A stretch of 64,000 nucleotides of DNA from Gillisella vitis (GCA_009744235.1 WPHV01000005.1:248001-312000), one strand, 5' to 3'; shown: positions 7,118 to 16,473, counted from the first letter of the stretch. Program-made: numbers and translations. The notes: a model not told the origin generated them from the letters alone.

Positions 7118-7549
7118 ATGGACTTCATTTCGTGGCTACTTGCGCTAATCGGCATTGGCAGCGATCGGGCGATGCGCCGAAGCGATAAACGCGCCGAGGT
7201 ATCTCGATTGAACGCCGAGGTCGCCGGTGAAGTGGGTAGAGCGCTTGATATTCTCGCAATGGCTACACCGCGCCTTAAACGTCTGGCGTCACAGATCGCA
7301 AACGAACACCCTGAAATACATCTTAGCATCGTGAAATTTTTGGATGAGCAGCAAGCGATTGCTGTGACTATGCTCAAGACAACCGAAGACAATAAAACGA
7401 AAATTGCTACAGCGAGTGGCTTTCCCGATTGGGACAAAGCAGTTCGCGATTTTCAGGAATGGCGCATCACTGCGTCACGCATACCCCCGTGGATACAAGG
7501 AATTGTAGACAGGTGGGACGCGGTCTTTCTTGAGAACGGGATACGGTAG
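7118..7549 (+). CDS. Unknown protein, first gene of an accessory pair
   Basis: The ATG at 7118 has GGAGG six bases upstream, giving 143 residues. The N-terminus is hydrophobic (MDFISWLLALIGIG), followed by a long, charged, mostly helical region with an S-R-L-N-A-E-V-A-G-E-V repeat-like helix. The helix from about residue 30 to 110 may form a coiled coil. It resembles no family that I recognise. It lies directly beside the phage attachment site, has lower GC than the surrounding core genes, and ends 30 bp before the next gene, so the two probably form an operon. It could be a small membrane-anchored partner of the second protein. Confidence 0.5.
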   Translation: MDFISWLLALIGIGSDRAMRRSDKRAEVSRLNAEVAGEVGRALDILAMATPRLKRLASQIANEHPEIHLSIVKFLDEQQAIAVTMLKTTEDNKTKIATASGFPDWDKAVRDFQEWRITASRIPPWIQGIVDRWDAVFLENGIR

Positions 7550-7579
7550 CACCGGCGATTGGTCGTTAAAGGTAGGCTC

Positions 7580-8602
7580 ATGACGGAAGAAAAGTCAGCA
7601 AAACGCAGAATAGACCGCATTCGAGAGGGTGGCGGAATGCTGATGGTTGGCGACGAGAGCGACGGCGCAGTAGTGTCCGCTGAGGGGATAGGTCACCGAC
7701 TCTTTGCGATTAAAGAAGAGGCAATTTACGTTATCGCGCTTGCTGACCAGATCGATCCAGGTCGCACGAGAGAAGATATACCAAACACTGTGCAGAAAAT
7801 CGCTGACGTTGGTGCGAAATCTGAGGTAGTTCAGAAGACGCTTCTGACAGGTCTAGAACTATTCAAGAAGGAACGGCTCATCGACTCGGTGTCACATGAG
7901 TCTGCCCTCTTGTCGGTCATCGACATTATGAATGACCTTGTTGCAGCTGATAGCGTGGCCGGAGAGATCAAGCGCGTGCTGCTGCACCACCGTGAAACGA
8001 CAATTCAGCCGAAACAGGGAGCGCTTGCTCTTCCATCCTATCCAAGACTTCGCGCTGAGACAAAGACCTTTATCCAAAAGATGGACCACGCAATGCAAGG
8101 CGTATTCAATCTTTGTTGTATTTTTTACGTTGAGGAAACATTGAGGAAATCTGGCAAGTGGTTTGACGGTTTACATAAACATCTCATCAAGACCTTCCCA
8201 GAGGATGACGAATTCATTAGTTTTGTGGAAGGTCTAACTTACTTCGGAAAACTTGTGAGAAATGTCCGGCACTGTATTGAGCATCCCAAGACGGACAGAC
8301 AGATAATTGTGAACGACTATCGCCTTACCGCAAACAAAGAGCTTCGAGAGCCTGAAATCGGTGTGCTTCATGAAGCCACGCCAATCGAAATAGTTGGAGC
8401 CAATGAGTTTTTTCGTTACTTTATAGAGAACGCATTGGCTTGGTGTGAAAATTTGATGGCATTCCTCGCTGGTCGGCACATGGCCGAGTTAGGTGGCTTT
8501 GAGATCGTGGTAGATGAAATACCCGAAGCCCAACGGCACTATGCTGGCGTCCGCTTTGGATACCTGGTAAATGTTGGGGGAAATTTTTCGAGGCTAGGTT
8601 GA
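7580..8602 (+). CDS. Unknown protein with a HEPN-like motif, second gene of the accessory pair
   Basis: The ATG at 7580, behind AAAGGTAGG, gives 340 residues; an upstream TTG would add seven. The protein is mainly helical. The most notable segment is LVRNVRHCIEHP at about residues 231-242, which fits the R-x4-6-H pattern of HEPN RNase and nucleotidyltransferase-partner domains. A long helix with KTFIQKMDHAMQG and a C-terminal ENALAWCENLMAFL helix surround it. HEPN proteins are common in defence and toxin-antitoxin systems, but this assignment is by motif only. The gene sits between an attachment site and an IS remnant, typical of horizontally gained cargo. Confidence 0.5.
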   Translation: MTEEKSAKRRIDRIREGGGMLMVGDESDGAVVSAEGIGHRLFAIKEEAIYVIALADQIDPGRTREDIPNTVQKIADVGAKSEVVQKTLLTGLELFKKERLIDSVSHESALLSVIDIMNDLVAADSVAGEIKRVLLHHRETTIQPKQGALALPSYPRLRAETKTFIQKMDHAMQGVFNLCCIFYVEETLRKSGKWFDGLHKHLIKTFPEDDEFISFVEGLTYFGKLVRNVRHCIEHPKTDRQIIVNDYRLTANKELREPEIGVLHEATPIEIVGANEFFRYFIENALAWCENLMAFLAGRHMAELGGFEIVVDEIPEAQRHYAGVRFGYLVNVGGNFSRLG

Positions 8603-8677
8603 GACCTACGCTACGACTTTGCATAAATGCGTTGCCATCGCCGTGATGGTATCTGGTTGCATCCTACACGAAGCCTC

Positions 8678-8880
8678 TGAACCGCGCCGGGTTTGCCGGA
8701 GGCCATTTTGTTTAAGTTATGCGGCCATGGCTGCTTCGTCCAGCATGGCGTAATATCGCTCTTCGGCTTCGGCTGGCGGTATATTCCCGATCGGCTCGAG
8801 AAGTCGTCGGTGGTTGAACCAGTCGACCCATTCAAGAGTGGCGAATTCCACTGTCTCGAAGCTCCTCCATCCGCAACCTT
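8678..8880 (-). pseudogene. 3' end of an IS3-family transposase gene (IS remnant)
   Basis: Read on the minus strand, the frame ending at 8717 gives the typical C-terminus of IS3-family OrfB integrases: EFATLEWVDWFNHRRLLEP, then IGNIPPAEAE and an acidic tail ending in EAAMAA before a TAA stop. The upstream part (WRSFETV) fits too, then the homology stops near 8880 at an in-frame stop. About 25 bp beyond the stop, at 8678-8703, lies a sequence that resembles an IS end (TGAACCGCGCCGGG). Only one end of the element remains, and it abuts the ndh gene. It marks past insertion and deletion at this boundary. Confidence 0.8.
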
Positions 8881-8932
8881 AACCTCGGTCTGGTCGCTAC
8901 GCTTCTTAAAATTACGATATCATTTATTAATT

Positions 8933-10210
8933 TTATTTTTTCGCTTGCCCGTCATCCCTCATGGTCTCTTTTTGAGTAATCAAGCGGGCGCTATGCTGTC
9001 CGCTCAGATAAATCCACAGCCAGCTCCAGGCGACAGCAAGTCTTGAGCGCGTGCCGATGAGAAAATAGATATGCGCGAGCCCCCATATCCACCATGCGAG
9101 ACTACCCGTTAGCTTTACCTTACCAAAGTCAACGATGGCCGCGCTCTGGCCGATGGTGGCAAGACTCCCTTGATGCCGGTAATGGAACGGCGCGGGAGCG
9201 GGTTTGCCTTTCAGTCTTGCCTTGATCACTTTGGCGACATAGGCGCCCTGTTGTTTGGCGGCAGGCGCAATACCCGGTACAGGCGTGTTATTGCCTTGGA
9301 TGACCGACGCCGTGTCTCCGATCACGAAGACATCAGGCATTCCCGGGGAGGTCAGATCTTTTTCAACAACGACGCGGCCCGCCCTATCGGCGGGAACACT
9401 GAGCCAACGCGCCGCAGCCGATGCCTGAACGCCAGCCGCCCAGACAATCGTCCGGCTTGGAGTGAACTGTTCACCGATCTGTACGCCCTCGCTTGAGCAC
9501 TGTGTAACAGGCTGCCCGAGACGAACCTCAACGCCGAGTTTTTCCAACACGCCTTGTGCATAGGCAGACAGTTCCGGTGCAAAGCTTGGCAGCACACGTT
9601 GGCCCGCCTCGACCAGGATCACCTTTGTCCTGCGAGTATCAATGGCGCGAAATTCCTTGGGGAGGGTCTTGTGCGCCAGCTCGGCGATAATACCGGCAAG
9701 TTCAACGCCTGTTGGGCCGGCCCCAACAATGGTAAATGTCAGAAGCGCCTCACGCATCGCCGGGTCAGAGGTGGTTTCTGCCTGCTCGAAGGCAAGAAGG
9801 AGGCGGCGGCGAATTGTCGTGGCATCCTCCAGCGTCTTGAGACCTGGAGCCACAGGCTCCCATTCATCGCGTCCGAAATAGGCATGGGTCGCTCCGGTGG
9901 CCAGAACAAGCGTGTCGTAGGATATGGATGCCCCACTGCGTAACATGACCTGCTTTGCAGCGACATCGACGCCACCGACTTCACCCAGCAATGTCGAAAC
10001 CTCCTGCCGGTCGCTATAGAGATGACGAATGGGCCAGGCGATTTCCGACGTGGACAGAATGGTTGTTGCAACCTGATAGAGAAGAGGTTGGAAAAGGTGA
10101 TGGTTTCGCCGATCAATCAGCGTTATCCGTGCTCCGCTGCCTTTGAGATCATGGACCAGCTGAAGCCCGCCAAAGCCGCCACCAACAACCACGACGTGAT
10201 GATCACTCAT
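8933..10210 (-). CDS. ndh: Type II NADH:quinone oxidoreductase
   Basis: This 425-residue flavoprotein would pass electrons from NADH to the quinone pool without pumping protons. The FAD-binding motif VVVGGGFGGLQ is at the N-terminus, the NADH-binding motif IVGAGPTGVELAG is near residues 163-175, and the second FAD contact VFVIGDTA is near residue 296. The quinone-site segment PAAKQQGAYVA and the C-terminal amphipathic helices (WWIWGLAHIYFLIG and AWSWLWIYLSG) fit membrane attachment. It is downstream of mqo on the same strand with a 242-bp gap, so the two may respond to the same signals. The gene is complete although the IS remnant lies about 50 bp past its stop. Confidence 0.92.
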   Translation of the reverse strand: MSDHHVVVVGGGFGGLQLVHDLKGSGARITLIDRRNHHLFQPLLYQVATTILSTSEIAWPIRHLYSDRQEVSTLLGEVGGVDVAAKQVMLRSGASISYDTLVLATGATHAYFGRDEWEPVAPGLKTLEDATTIRRRLLLAFEQAETTSDPAMREALLTFTIVGAGPTGVELAGIIAELAHKTLPKEFRAIDTRRTKVILVEAGQRVLPSFAPELSAYAQGVLEKLGVEVRLGQPVTQCSSEGVQIGEQFTPSRTIVWAAGVQASAAARWLSVPADRAGRVVVEKDLTSPGMPDVFVIGDTASVIQGNNTPVPGIAPAAKQQGAYVAKVIKARLKGKPAPAPFHYRHQGSLATIGQSAAIVDFGKVKLTGSLAWWIWGLAHIYFLIGTRSRLAVAWSWLWIYLSGQHSARLITQKETMRDDGQAKK

Positions 10211-10339
10211 GATCGATCTTTCTCTTTTTATACCGGGTGAAATTCAGCTCAATGTAAACGCAGACCATGAGCAGAAAATTACAGTTGAAATTCTCGCCTG
10301 TGATCTCGCACGCAACTCATCACCTTTGCGCTGATGCTA

Positions 10340-10373
10340 CAGTATTGTGCACTTCATAAAACACACAATACTG
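10340..10373. promoter_or_regulatory. Inverted repeat between mqo and ndh
   Basis: The arms CAGTATTGTG (10340-10349) and CACAATACTG (10364-10373) are perfect reverse complements with a 14-base loop. The site lies about 80 bp past the mqo stop and 130 bp before the ndh start. There is no U-tract after it on the minus strand, so a simple terminator is less likely than an operator or a processing hairpin. Confidence 0.4.
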
Positions 10374-10452
10374 CATGCGAGGACATATATTTTTGCCAGG
10401 ATCCGCCGAATGCACGCCAAGGCGCGCATTCATTCTCGCGTAAGGCCAGAAT

Positions 10453-12165
10453 TTACAGAGCCATGTCCGGCACACGTTTGATGTCTGCCGCCGGTGCGCT
10501 GACGCCAGGCTTTGTGATTGCGGACATGTCGATTGCCGGTGGTGCGAGCGTCAGTTGAAGGCGCTCTGCCGTCGCTGCCCATTCCTTGGCCAGCATCTCG
10601 GGATTCTCATTGAGGTTGACGCCATAGCTTGGCACCATGGTGCGCACCTTCTCCTGCCATTCCGGTGTCGCCAATTTCTCGGCAAACACTTTCTGGATCA
10701 GATCCAGCATAATCGGTGCAGCCGTCGACGCGCCCGGCGAAGCGCCGAGCAGAGCGGCAATGCTGCCATCCTTGGCCGCCACAATTTCTGTTCCGAGCTT
10801 GAGAATGCCGCCCTTTTTGGCGTCTCTTTTGATGATCTGAACGCGCTGGCCTGCCTGCCAAAGGCGCCAATCCTCGGCCTTGGCATTGGGAAAATAGGCG
10901 CGCAGAGCCTCTAGCCGATCTGCGTCTGACAGCAAAAGCTGTCCGGCCAGATATTCGACCAGATCAAACTCATCATAGCCAACTTTCAGCATCGGCCAGA
11001 TGTTTTCGAGCGTGATTGTCGCAGGCAGATCGAACAGCGATCCTTCCTTCAGGAATTTTGTCGAGAAGGTTGCGAAAGGGCCAAACAACAGGTGGCGCTT
11101 GCCTTCAAACACGCGGGTGTCGAGATGCGGAACCGACATCGGAGGCGCACCGGTGGAGGCCTGACCATAGGCCTTGGCAAAATGCTGGTTTGCGATCTCT
11201 GGCTTGTCACAGACCAGGAAAGAACCGCCGACGGGGAAGCCCGCGTAATCATCGCCTTCAGGAATGCCGGCCATCTGCAGAAGGTGCAACGCACCACCGC
11301 CCGCACCGATGAATACGAACTTCGCTTTGACCGTGCTTGACGATCCATCCTTGCGATTGGAGGTGCTGACGTTCCACGATCCGTCGCTGTTCTTTTCGAT
11401 AGCCTCCACTTCGCTGGAGGTGTGCAGCGTAAAGTTTGGATGGCTTTTCAGATGCGTGACGTACTGGCGGGTCACTTCGCCCCAATCGGCGTCGGTGCCA
11501 AGGGGGCTCCAGGTGGCGGCGAGCTTCTGGGCGCGGTCACGCCCGTCCATCATCAGCGGCACCCATTCGGCAATCTTGTCATGATCGGTCGAAAACTGCA
11601 TGCCGGAAAACAGCGGGCTTGCTTTCAACGCATCAAACCGCTTGGCAAGAAACGCCGTGTTCTCATCGCCCCAGACGAAACTCATATGCGGTGTCGAGTT
11701 GAGGAACGAGCGCGGATTCTTCAACACGCCAACATCGACCTGATGGGCAAGGAACTGGCGGGTGATCTGGAAGGCCGAATTGATCTCAATCGCCTTTTCG
11801 ATATGCACATTGCCTTTCGCATCCATCGGCGAATAATTCAGCTCGGCCAGTGCAGAATGCCCCGTGCCGGCATTGTTCCAGCCGTTGGAGCTTTCCATGG
11901 CCACGGTGTCGAGCCGCTCGAGCATTTCAATCGTCCAGTTCGGCTCAAGCTGGCTGAGCAAAACACCCAGCGTCGCACTCATAATGCCGCCGCCGATCAA
12001 CAGGACATCCACGGTTTTTTCCGGCGCTTGCGCCCAGCTGGGCACAGAGGTCGCACCGAGAACGACAGCCCCGGTGGCCGCCGATCCCAAAAGCTGACGG
12101 CGGCTCAAAACCGGGCCTTGGACGCCTTCGGCAATGGATGGGTTGTCTTTACGATGAACGGGCAT
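10453..12165 (-). CDS. mqo: Malate:quinone oxidoreductase with a twin-arginine signal
   Basis: From the ATG at 12165 the protein has 570 residues. It oxidises malate to oxaloacetate and reduces quinone using FAD. The FAD motif [16 protein letters not shown] begins at about residue 53, and family segments such as [41 protein letters not shown] and [15 protein letters not shown] are all present. Unusually, residues 21-47 form a twin-arginine-like signal ([18 protein letters not shown]) ending in SWAQA. Classical MQO is a cytoplasmic-side peripheral protein, so this form may be exported or anchored. The gene is divergent from the two-component system at 12512 and upstream of ndh. Confidence 0.93.
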   Translation of the reverse strand: MPVHRKDNPSIAEGVQGPVLSRRQLLGSAATGAVVLGATSVPSWAQAPEKTVDVLLIGGGIMSATLGVLLSQLEPNWTIEMLERLDTVAMESSNGWNNAGTGHSALAELNYSPMDAKGNVHIEKAIEINSAFQITRQFLAHQVDVGVLKNPRSFLNSTPHMSFVWGDENTAFLAKRFDALKASPLFSGMQFSTDHDKIAEWVPLMMDGRDRAQKLAATWSPLGTDADWGEVTRQYVTHLKSHPNFTLHTSSEVEAIEKNSDGSWNVSTSNRKDGSSSTVKAKFVFIGAGGGALHLLQMAGIPEGDDYAGFPVGGSFLVCDKPEIANQHFAKAYGQASTGAPPMSVPHLDTRVFEGKRHLLFGPFATFSTKFLKEGSLFDLPATITLENIWPMLKVGYDEFDLVEYLAGQLLLSDADRLEALRAYFPNAKAEDWRLWQAGQRVQIIKRDAKKGGILKLGTEIVAAKDGSIAALLGASPGASTAAPIMLDLIQKVFAEKLATPEWQEKVRTMVPSYGVNLNENPEMLAKEWAATAERLQLTLAPPAIDMSAITKPGVSAPAADIKRVPDMAL

Positions 12166-12511
12166 CTGGCACCTAATTGAGTTTAAGGGCGACTGCGATT
12201 GCCGTGGGCTTTGACGATCGCACCATATAGTCACAAGTCAGCACGCGACTTTCTGTCGCGCATGTGCTGGGGTTTGACGCAGTGAAATGACAAAAGCCAT
12301 TAAATAGAAATTTAAGAACGGCCATCCCGCCCCGGACGGCAAGCCTGGTTATGTGCATCCGCGCGTTGAATCACACACCGCACAATTGCGCTATTTTTTG
12401 AAAAACCGTAGGAGTGAAACAGCAAACCGGTATTTGAAACGCGCGTGTGCTCTGGCAATAATGGATGACCTGCAACATCTATGGAGGTACCGACGCATCA
12501 AGGAATAGGCC
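12166..12511. promoter_or_regulatory. Divergent regulatory gap between mqo and the response regulator
   Basis: This 346-bp non-coding gap must hold the promoters of mqo (leftward) and of the two-component operon (rightward). A short hairpin (CGCGACTTTCTGTCGCG, 12246-12262) and an AT-rich stretch near 12390-12410 are the only structures I can point to. I cannot name an operator. The response regulator gene starts after a weak ribosome site (GGAATAGGCC). Confidence 0.4.
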
Positions 12512-13189
12512 ATGGCGAAAGTTATCCTTATTGAGGATGATGAAGATACGGCACAAGATATCTGCGCTGAGCTGAAAGATTACGGATACGCCGTTGATTG
12601 GGAATCCGATGGTGCCAGAGGCCTTGAACGCGCAAGGAATGGCGGGGCTGATATCCTGATCGTTGACCGTATGCTGCCTGGTATGGACGGCCTTGCTGTG
12701 ATTGATACATTGCGGCGCGAACAGGTTCGCACGCCTGTGCTTGTCATCAGCGCCCTCAGTGCCGTCAACGACCGTGTGCGCGGCCTGCGGGCCGGTGGAG
12801 ACGACTATCTCACCAAGCCCTTTGCGATCCTCGAACTTGTAGCCCGCGTGGAAGCCCTTCTTCGCCGCCCCGCTGACATGTCGGCAAAAGTGCTGCGGGT
12901 TGGACCGCTTGAGCTTGATCTTCTGGAGCGTAGCGCTTGCCGCGGCGAAAGGGAGATTGAGCTTCTTCCCCGTGAATTCAAGCTGCTCGAATATATGATG
13001 CGCCATTGCGAGCAGCTTCTGACGCGCGGAATGCTGTTTGAGGAAGTCTGGAAATATAAGTTCGTTCCCGACTCAAACCTCATCGATGTGCATATGGGTC
13101 GGCTCAGACGAAAAATTGATCATCCGGGAGATCATCCCATGATCGCCAATGTTCGTGGAGAAGGTTTTGTACTTCGCGCGCCCGATTGA
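12512..13189 (+). CDS. OmpR-family response regulator
   Basis: The 225-residue protein has a receiver domain (residues 1-120) and a winged-helix output domain (about 125-224). The acidic pocket EDDED is at residues 8-12, the phosphoacceptor is D52 in VDRMLPGMDG, and the conserved lysine is K102 in YLTKPF. The output domain has LLPREFKLLEYM, SNLIDVHMGRLRRKID and VRGEGFVL, as in PhoB/OmpR proteins. It overlaps the kinase gene at 13149 by 41 bp if the earliest start is used, so both are translated together. Neighbouring mqo and ndh may be targets, but no binding site supports this. The stimulus is unknown. Confidence 0.93.
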   Translation: MAKVILIEDDEDTAQDICAELKDYGYAVDWESDGARGLERARNGGADILIVDRMLPGMDGLAVIDTLRREQVRTPVLVISALSAVNDRVRGLRAGGDDYLTKPFAILELVARVEALLRRPADMSAKVLRVGPLELDLLERSACRGEREIELLPREFKLLEYMMRHCEQLLTRGMLFEEVWKYKFVPDSNLIDVHMGRLRRKIDHPGDHPMIANVRGEGFVLRAPD

Positions 13190-14555
13190 ATGGGTCCGGC
13201 AATCCCGTTTCCGCTATGTGGTGGCGCTGGTGGCGGCAATAACGGTCACCATGGTGCTGAGCTTTTGCTTTGCTTATTTTCAAACCACTGGCCGTGAGTT
13301 GATCAATCAACTGGATGAGCTGGTTTTGCAAGAAGCAAGCGTCATCACGCAAGGTGCTCTTCTGGGGCGGATGGATGCCTATGAGGAACGCGTGCGGCAA
13401 GACCCGCGACGGGTGAAGCCAACGGGTATTTTCACAGCCGATGGCCACCATGTGTCGGGAAATGTCCAGCAATTTCCAAAGGGCCTGGCGCTGGATATGC
13501 CGCCCAGACAGGTTTCCATTGTGCGCACCGACCAAACACCACCGCGTCAACAGCGGGCGCGCGCGGTTGCGCGACGCCTGCCAGATGGCAATATTCTGTT
13601 CGTTGGCTGGAGTACGGCCGATAATGAGCAGGCCGCATCCATGGTGGAAAGAGGGCTGCTGTTTGGCCTGGTTCCGGTGCTGACGTTTGGCCTGGCGGCA
13701 GCGGTGTTTTTCGGTTTGAACGCCCACAGGCGCGTCAACGAAATGCAAATCCGGATCGCACAGATTGTTGCGGGCGATTTGAAACAGCGCCTGCCCTACC
13801 GCAATGTGCAGGACCCGCTCGACAACCTTGCGCAAATCGTCAACGGCATGCTCGACGAAATGCAGACCTTCATCGAGGACCTCGCCGCCGTCGGTGACGA
13901 TATAGCCCATGATTTGAGAACACCTCTGGCCAGAGTGCGCCTCGGCCTGGAAAGGGCTCGGCGCAATGCGACCTCTGTTGAGGACATGCAGATTGCCATG
14001 GATCGGGCGATTTCAGGAATTGACCACGCGATCTCCATTGTCACGGCCATTTTGCGTGTTCGAGAGATTGAACAAGCGCGCCGACTTCAGGCATTTGACA
14101 AAGTGGAACTCGCAGAGCTCTTGCTGGAAGTTGGCGACCTCTACGAGCCCATTGCCGAAGAGAAGCAGCTGACACTGGCAGTGAAGGCGGATGCCAACAT
14201 TGTCGTTCACGGAGATCGGGATCTGATTTTCGAGGCCGTCGCCAATCTCGTTGATAACGCCATAAAATTCACGCCCGAAGGCGGCAGGATCGATGTTTGC
14301 CTTATCGTGGAAGACGAGCGTAAAGCGCTGCGTGTGAGTGACACCGGTCCAGGTGTGCCAGAGAGCGAGAGAAATCTCCTTATCCAGCGCTTTTACCGCT
14401 CAGACCGAAGCCGCCACACAAGAGGGTTGGGGTTGGGATTGACCTTGGTGGCGGCAATTACCAAATTGCATGGCTTCCGGTTCGATGTGCTGCCAACCAA
14501 GGGCTTCACGACGGAGATCACGTTTCCACAAAATGTACGCGACAAGGACGAATGA
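13149..14555 (+). CDS. Sensor histidine kinase, partner of the OmpR-type regulator
   Basis: The protein has 468 residues from the ATG at 13149; a TTG or later start nearer the end of the regulator gene is possible because GGAGAAGG lies inside the overlap. Two membrane helices (about 24-46 and 170-191) flank a periplasmic domain of roughly 120 residues. A HAMP segment follows (192-245), then the H-box AHDLRTPLARVRLGL with H254, the N-box VDNAIKF, and G boxes VSDTGPGVP and RGLGLGLTLV. The H-box type is that of the EnvZ/QseC group. The periplasmic domain has no recognised fold. It should phosphorylate D52 of the upstream regulator. Confidence 0.92.
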   Translation: MFVEKVLYFARPIEWVRQSRFRYVVALVAAITVTMVLSFCFAYFQTTGRELINQLDELVLQEASVITQGALLGRMDAYEERVRQDPRRVKPTGIFTADGHHVSGNVQQFPKGLALDMPPRQVSIVRTDQTPPRQQRARAVARRLPDGNILFVGWSTADNEQAASMVERGLLFGLVPVLTFGLAAAVFFGLNAHRRVNEMQIRIAQIVAGDLKQRLPYRNVQDPLDNLAQIVNGMLDEMQTFIEDLAAVGDDIAHDLRTPLARVRLGLERARRNATSVEDMQIAMDRAISGIDHAISIVTAILRVREIEQARRLQAFDKVELAELLLEVGDLYEPIAEEKQLTLAVKADANIVVHGDRDLIFEAVANLVDNAIKFTPEGGRIDVCLIVEDERKALRVSDTGPGVPESERNLLIQRFYRSDRSRHTRGLGLGLTLVAAITKLHGFRFDVLPTKGFTTEITFPQNVRDKDE

Positions 14556-14625
14556 CGTCGCCGTAACAGGCATGCGCCCGGGCGTCTCGAATGCAGCGCA
14601 TTGTTGTGGCGGAAGGTAAACCCGA

Positions 14626-15030
14626 TCACACGGATCGATACTGCTCGTCGGTCACCTGCTCCAGCCAGTCGACCACCTTTCCATCCAACTGCTCTTGAAT
14701 GGCGATATGGGTCATGGCTGTGGTCGCGGAGGCACCGTGCCAATGCTTTTCGCCGGGTTCGAACCAGACGACGTCACCCGGATTGATGGTTTCGATCGGA
14801 CCACCCTCGCGCTGCACGAGGCCAAGGCCGGCGGTGACGATCAGCGTCTGGCCGAGGGGATGCGTGTGCCAGGCGGTGCGTGCGCCGGGCTCGAATGTCA
14901 CGCAGGCTGCGGCGGCGCGGCGGGCATTGTTGGGCGAAAACAACGGATCGATGCGGACCGTGCCGGAAAACCAGTCCGATGGACCTTTGGTGGAAGGCTG
15001 GGTGCCGTTTCTCTTGATGTCCATGGACAT
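14626..15030 (-). CDS. Small cupin of the hydroxynitrile-lyase-like type
   Basis: This 134-residue protein is a single-domain cupin. Metal-ligand candidates are H55 and H57 in [10 protein letters not shown]61, and H96 in EKHWHG. The sequence strongly resembles the manganese-cupin hydroxynitrile lyase group: [44 protein letters not shown] and [10 protein letters not shown]. Most members have unknown physiological substrates, and the lyase activity may be a side reaction. Some such proteins sit near carboxymuconolactone decarboxylases, but none is seen here. It is convergent with the kinase gene and divergent from the glycoside hydrolase, so it is probably transcribed alone. Confidence 0.75.
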   Translation of the reverse strand: MSMDIKRNGTQPSTKGPSDWFSGTVRIDPLFSPNNARRAAAACVTFEPGARTAWHTHPLGQTLIVTAGLGLVQREGGPIETINPGDVVWFEPGEKHWHGASATTAMTHIAIQEQLDGKVVDWLEQVTDEQYRSV

Positions 15031-15214
15031 GAGCCTTTCGATTTGCCGCTATTGCAAAGTAAATGGTGTACGAACGTCAGTATAGCAATGATCATGTTGC
15101 GGCATGTTTAGGGACAATAGCTTTCAACCCACCCATCCCCTCACCCTTGCAATCCCCTTCCGTCTATGCTCCCTTCACGCCGACGCTGTGGAGGGCGTCG
15201 CAGGAGGAGTTACC

Positions 15215-16339
15215 ATGACCATGCATCCTTTGCTGGCGCAGCCGGAGCGTTTTGTGACGCGCAATGAGGTTGTCGGGCTGATTGGCCGGTTGACGGACAA
15301 TCTGATCAACATCACGGACACCACAGGCGAATTCCTGCTGCGGCTGGACGATGGGCGGGTGATCGACACCAAGGGCTGGGCCGGGTGGGAATGGACCCAT
15401 GGTATCGGGCTTTACGGCCTGTTCAAATACTGGCAGCAGACCGGCGATGCCAAGGTGATGGCTGTTATCACCGACTGGTTTTCGGCGCGGCTTGCCGAGG
15501 GAACGCCGACCAAGAATATCAACACGGTCTGCCCGTTTCTGACGCTGGCCTGCCTCCATGAACATGCGCCCAACCCGGCCTTTGTGCCCTATCTGGAAAC
15601 CTGGGCCGAGTGGGTGATGCACGAGATGCCGCGCACCCGCGAAGGCGGTTTGCAGCATATCGTCTATAACAGCGTCAACGACCAGCAGATGTGGGACGAT
15701 ACGTTGATGATGAGCGTCATGCCGCTCGCCAAGATCGGCCTGCTGTTGAACCGCCCGGACTATGTGGAGGAAGCGAAGTATCAGTTTCTGATCCACAGCC
15801 AATATCTCGCCGACCGCGCCTCTGGCCTGTGGTTTCATGGCTGGACCTTCGATGGCAATCACAATTTTGCCCGCGCACTCTGGGCGCGCGGCAATTCCTG
15901 GGTGACGATCGCCATTCCGGAATTCATCGATCTCCTGCAATTGCCGGAGGGAGACGCGCTGCGGCGTCATCTGCTCTCGACGCTAGACCGTCAGGCCGCA
16001 GCCCTTGCCAAATATCAGGACCCTTCCGGCCTCTGGCACACATTGGTCGATGACGAAGGCAGCTATCTGGAAGCCTCGGCCACCGCCGGTTTTGCCTATG
16101 GGCTGATGAAGGCGGTGCGCAAACGGTATATCAGCGCGGACTATCGGCCCGTGGCGGAACGGGCGGTGCGCGGCGTCATTGCCAATATCGACGCCAAGGG
16201 CGAATTGAACCAGGTGTCCTTCGGCACCGCCATGGGTTCGGATCTGGATTTCTATCGTAATATCAAGCTGACCTCGATGCCCTATGGGCAGGCGATGGCC
16301 ATTCTCTGCCTCTCTGAATATCTGAGATCCTTTATTTGA
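15215..16339 (+). CDS. Glycoside hydrolase family 105 (unsaturated rhamnogalacturonyl hydrolase-like)
   Basis: The ATG at 15215 follows a strong AGGAGG site and gives 374 residues, the usual family length. The fold is an alpha/alpha barrel. Landmarks include WTHGIGLYGLFKYWQ, NTVCPFLTLACL, QMWDDTLMMSVMPLAKIG (the DD pair is expected in catalysis), WFHGWTFDGNHNFARALWARGNSW and EASATAGFAYGLMKA. Enzymes of this family hydrate and cleave unsaturated uronic acids released by pectate or rhamnogalacturonan lyases. No signal peptide is seen, so it should act in the cytoplasm on imported disaccharides. No other pectin gene is next to it. A hairpin terminator follows at 16371. Confidence 0.88.
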   Translation: MTMHPLLAQPERFVTRNEVVGLIGRLTDNLINITDTTGEFLLRLDDGRVIDTKGWAGWEWTHGIGLYGLFKYWQQTGDAKVMAVITDWFSARLAEGTPTKNINTVCPFLTLACLHEHAPNPAFVPYLETWAEWVMHEMPRTREGGLQHIVYNSVNDQQMWDDTLMMSVMPLAKIGLLLNRPDYVEEAKYQFLIHSQYLADRASGLWFHGWTFDGNHNFARALWARGNSWVTIAIPEFIDLLQLPEGDALRRHLLSTLDRQAAALAKYQDPSGLWHTLVDDEGSYLEASATAGFAYGLMKAVRKRYISADYRPVAERAVRGVIANIDAKGELNQVSFGTAMGSDLDFYRNIKLTSMPYGQAMAILCLSEYLRSFI

Positions 16340-16370
16340 AACCGGCAGTAGAGAAAGCCCGAAGCACCTC

Positions 16371-16396
16371 AATGGCAGGATAAAAATCCTGCCATT
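16371..16396 (+). terminator. Hairpin terminator after the family 105 hydrolase
   Basis: Perfect 11-bp arms, AATGGCAGGAT (16371-16381) and ATCCTGCCATT (16386-16396), enclose AAAA. The following bases are not a strong U-tract, so termination may be partial. It lies 32 bp past the stop codon. Confidence 0.55.
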
Positions 16397-16473
16397 TCAG
16401 AAAGTTTTCATTTGCGCATTTCCCAGCGCTTTTGCATGGTCACGGCAGTAAATCCTTGACCGTGGGTCTTTTC

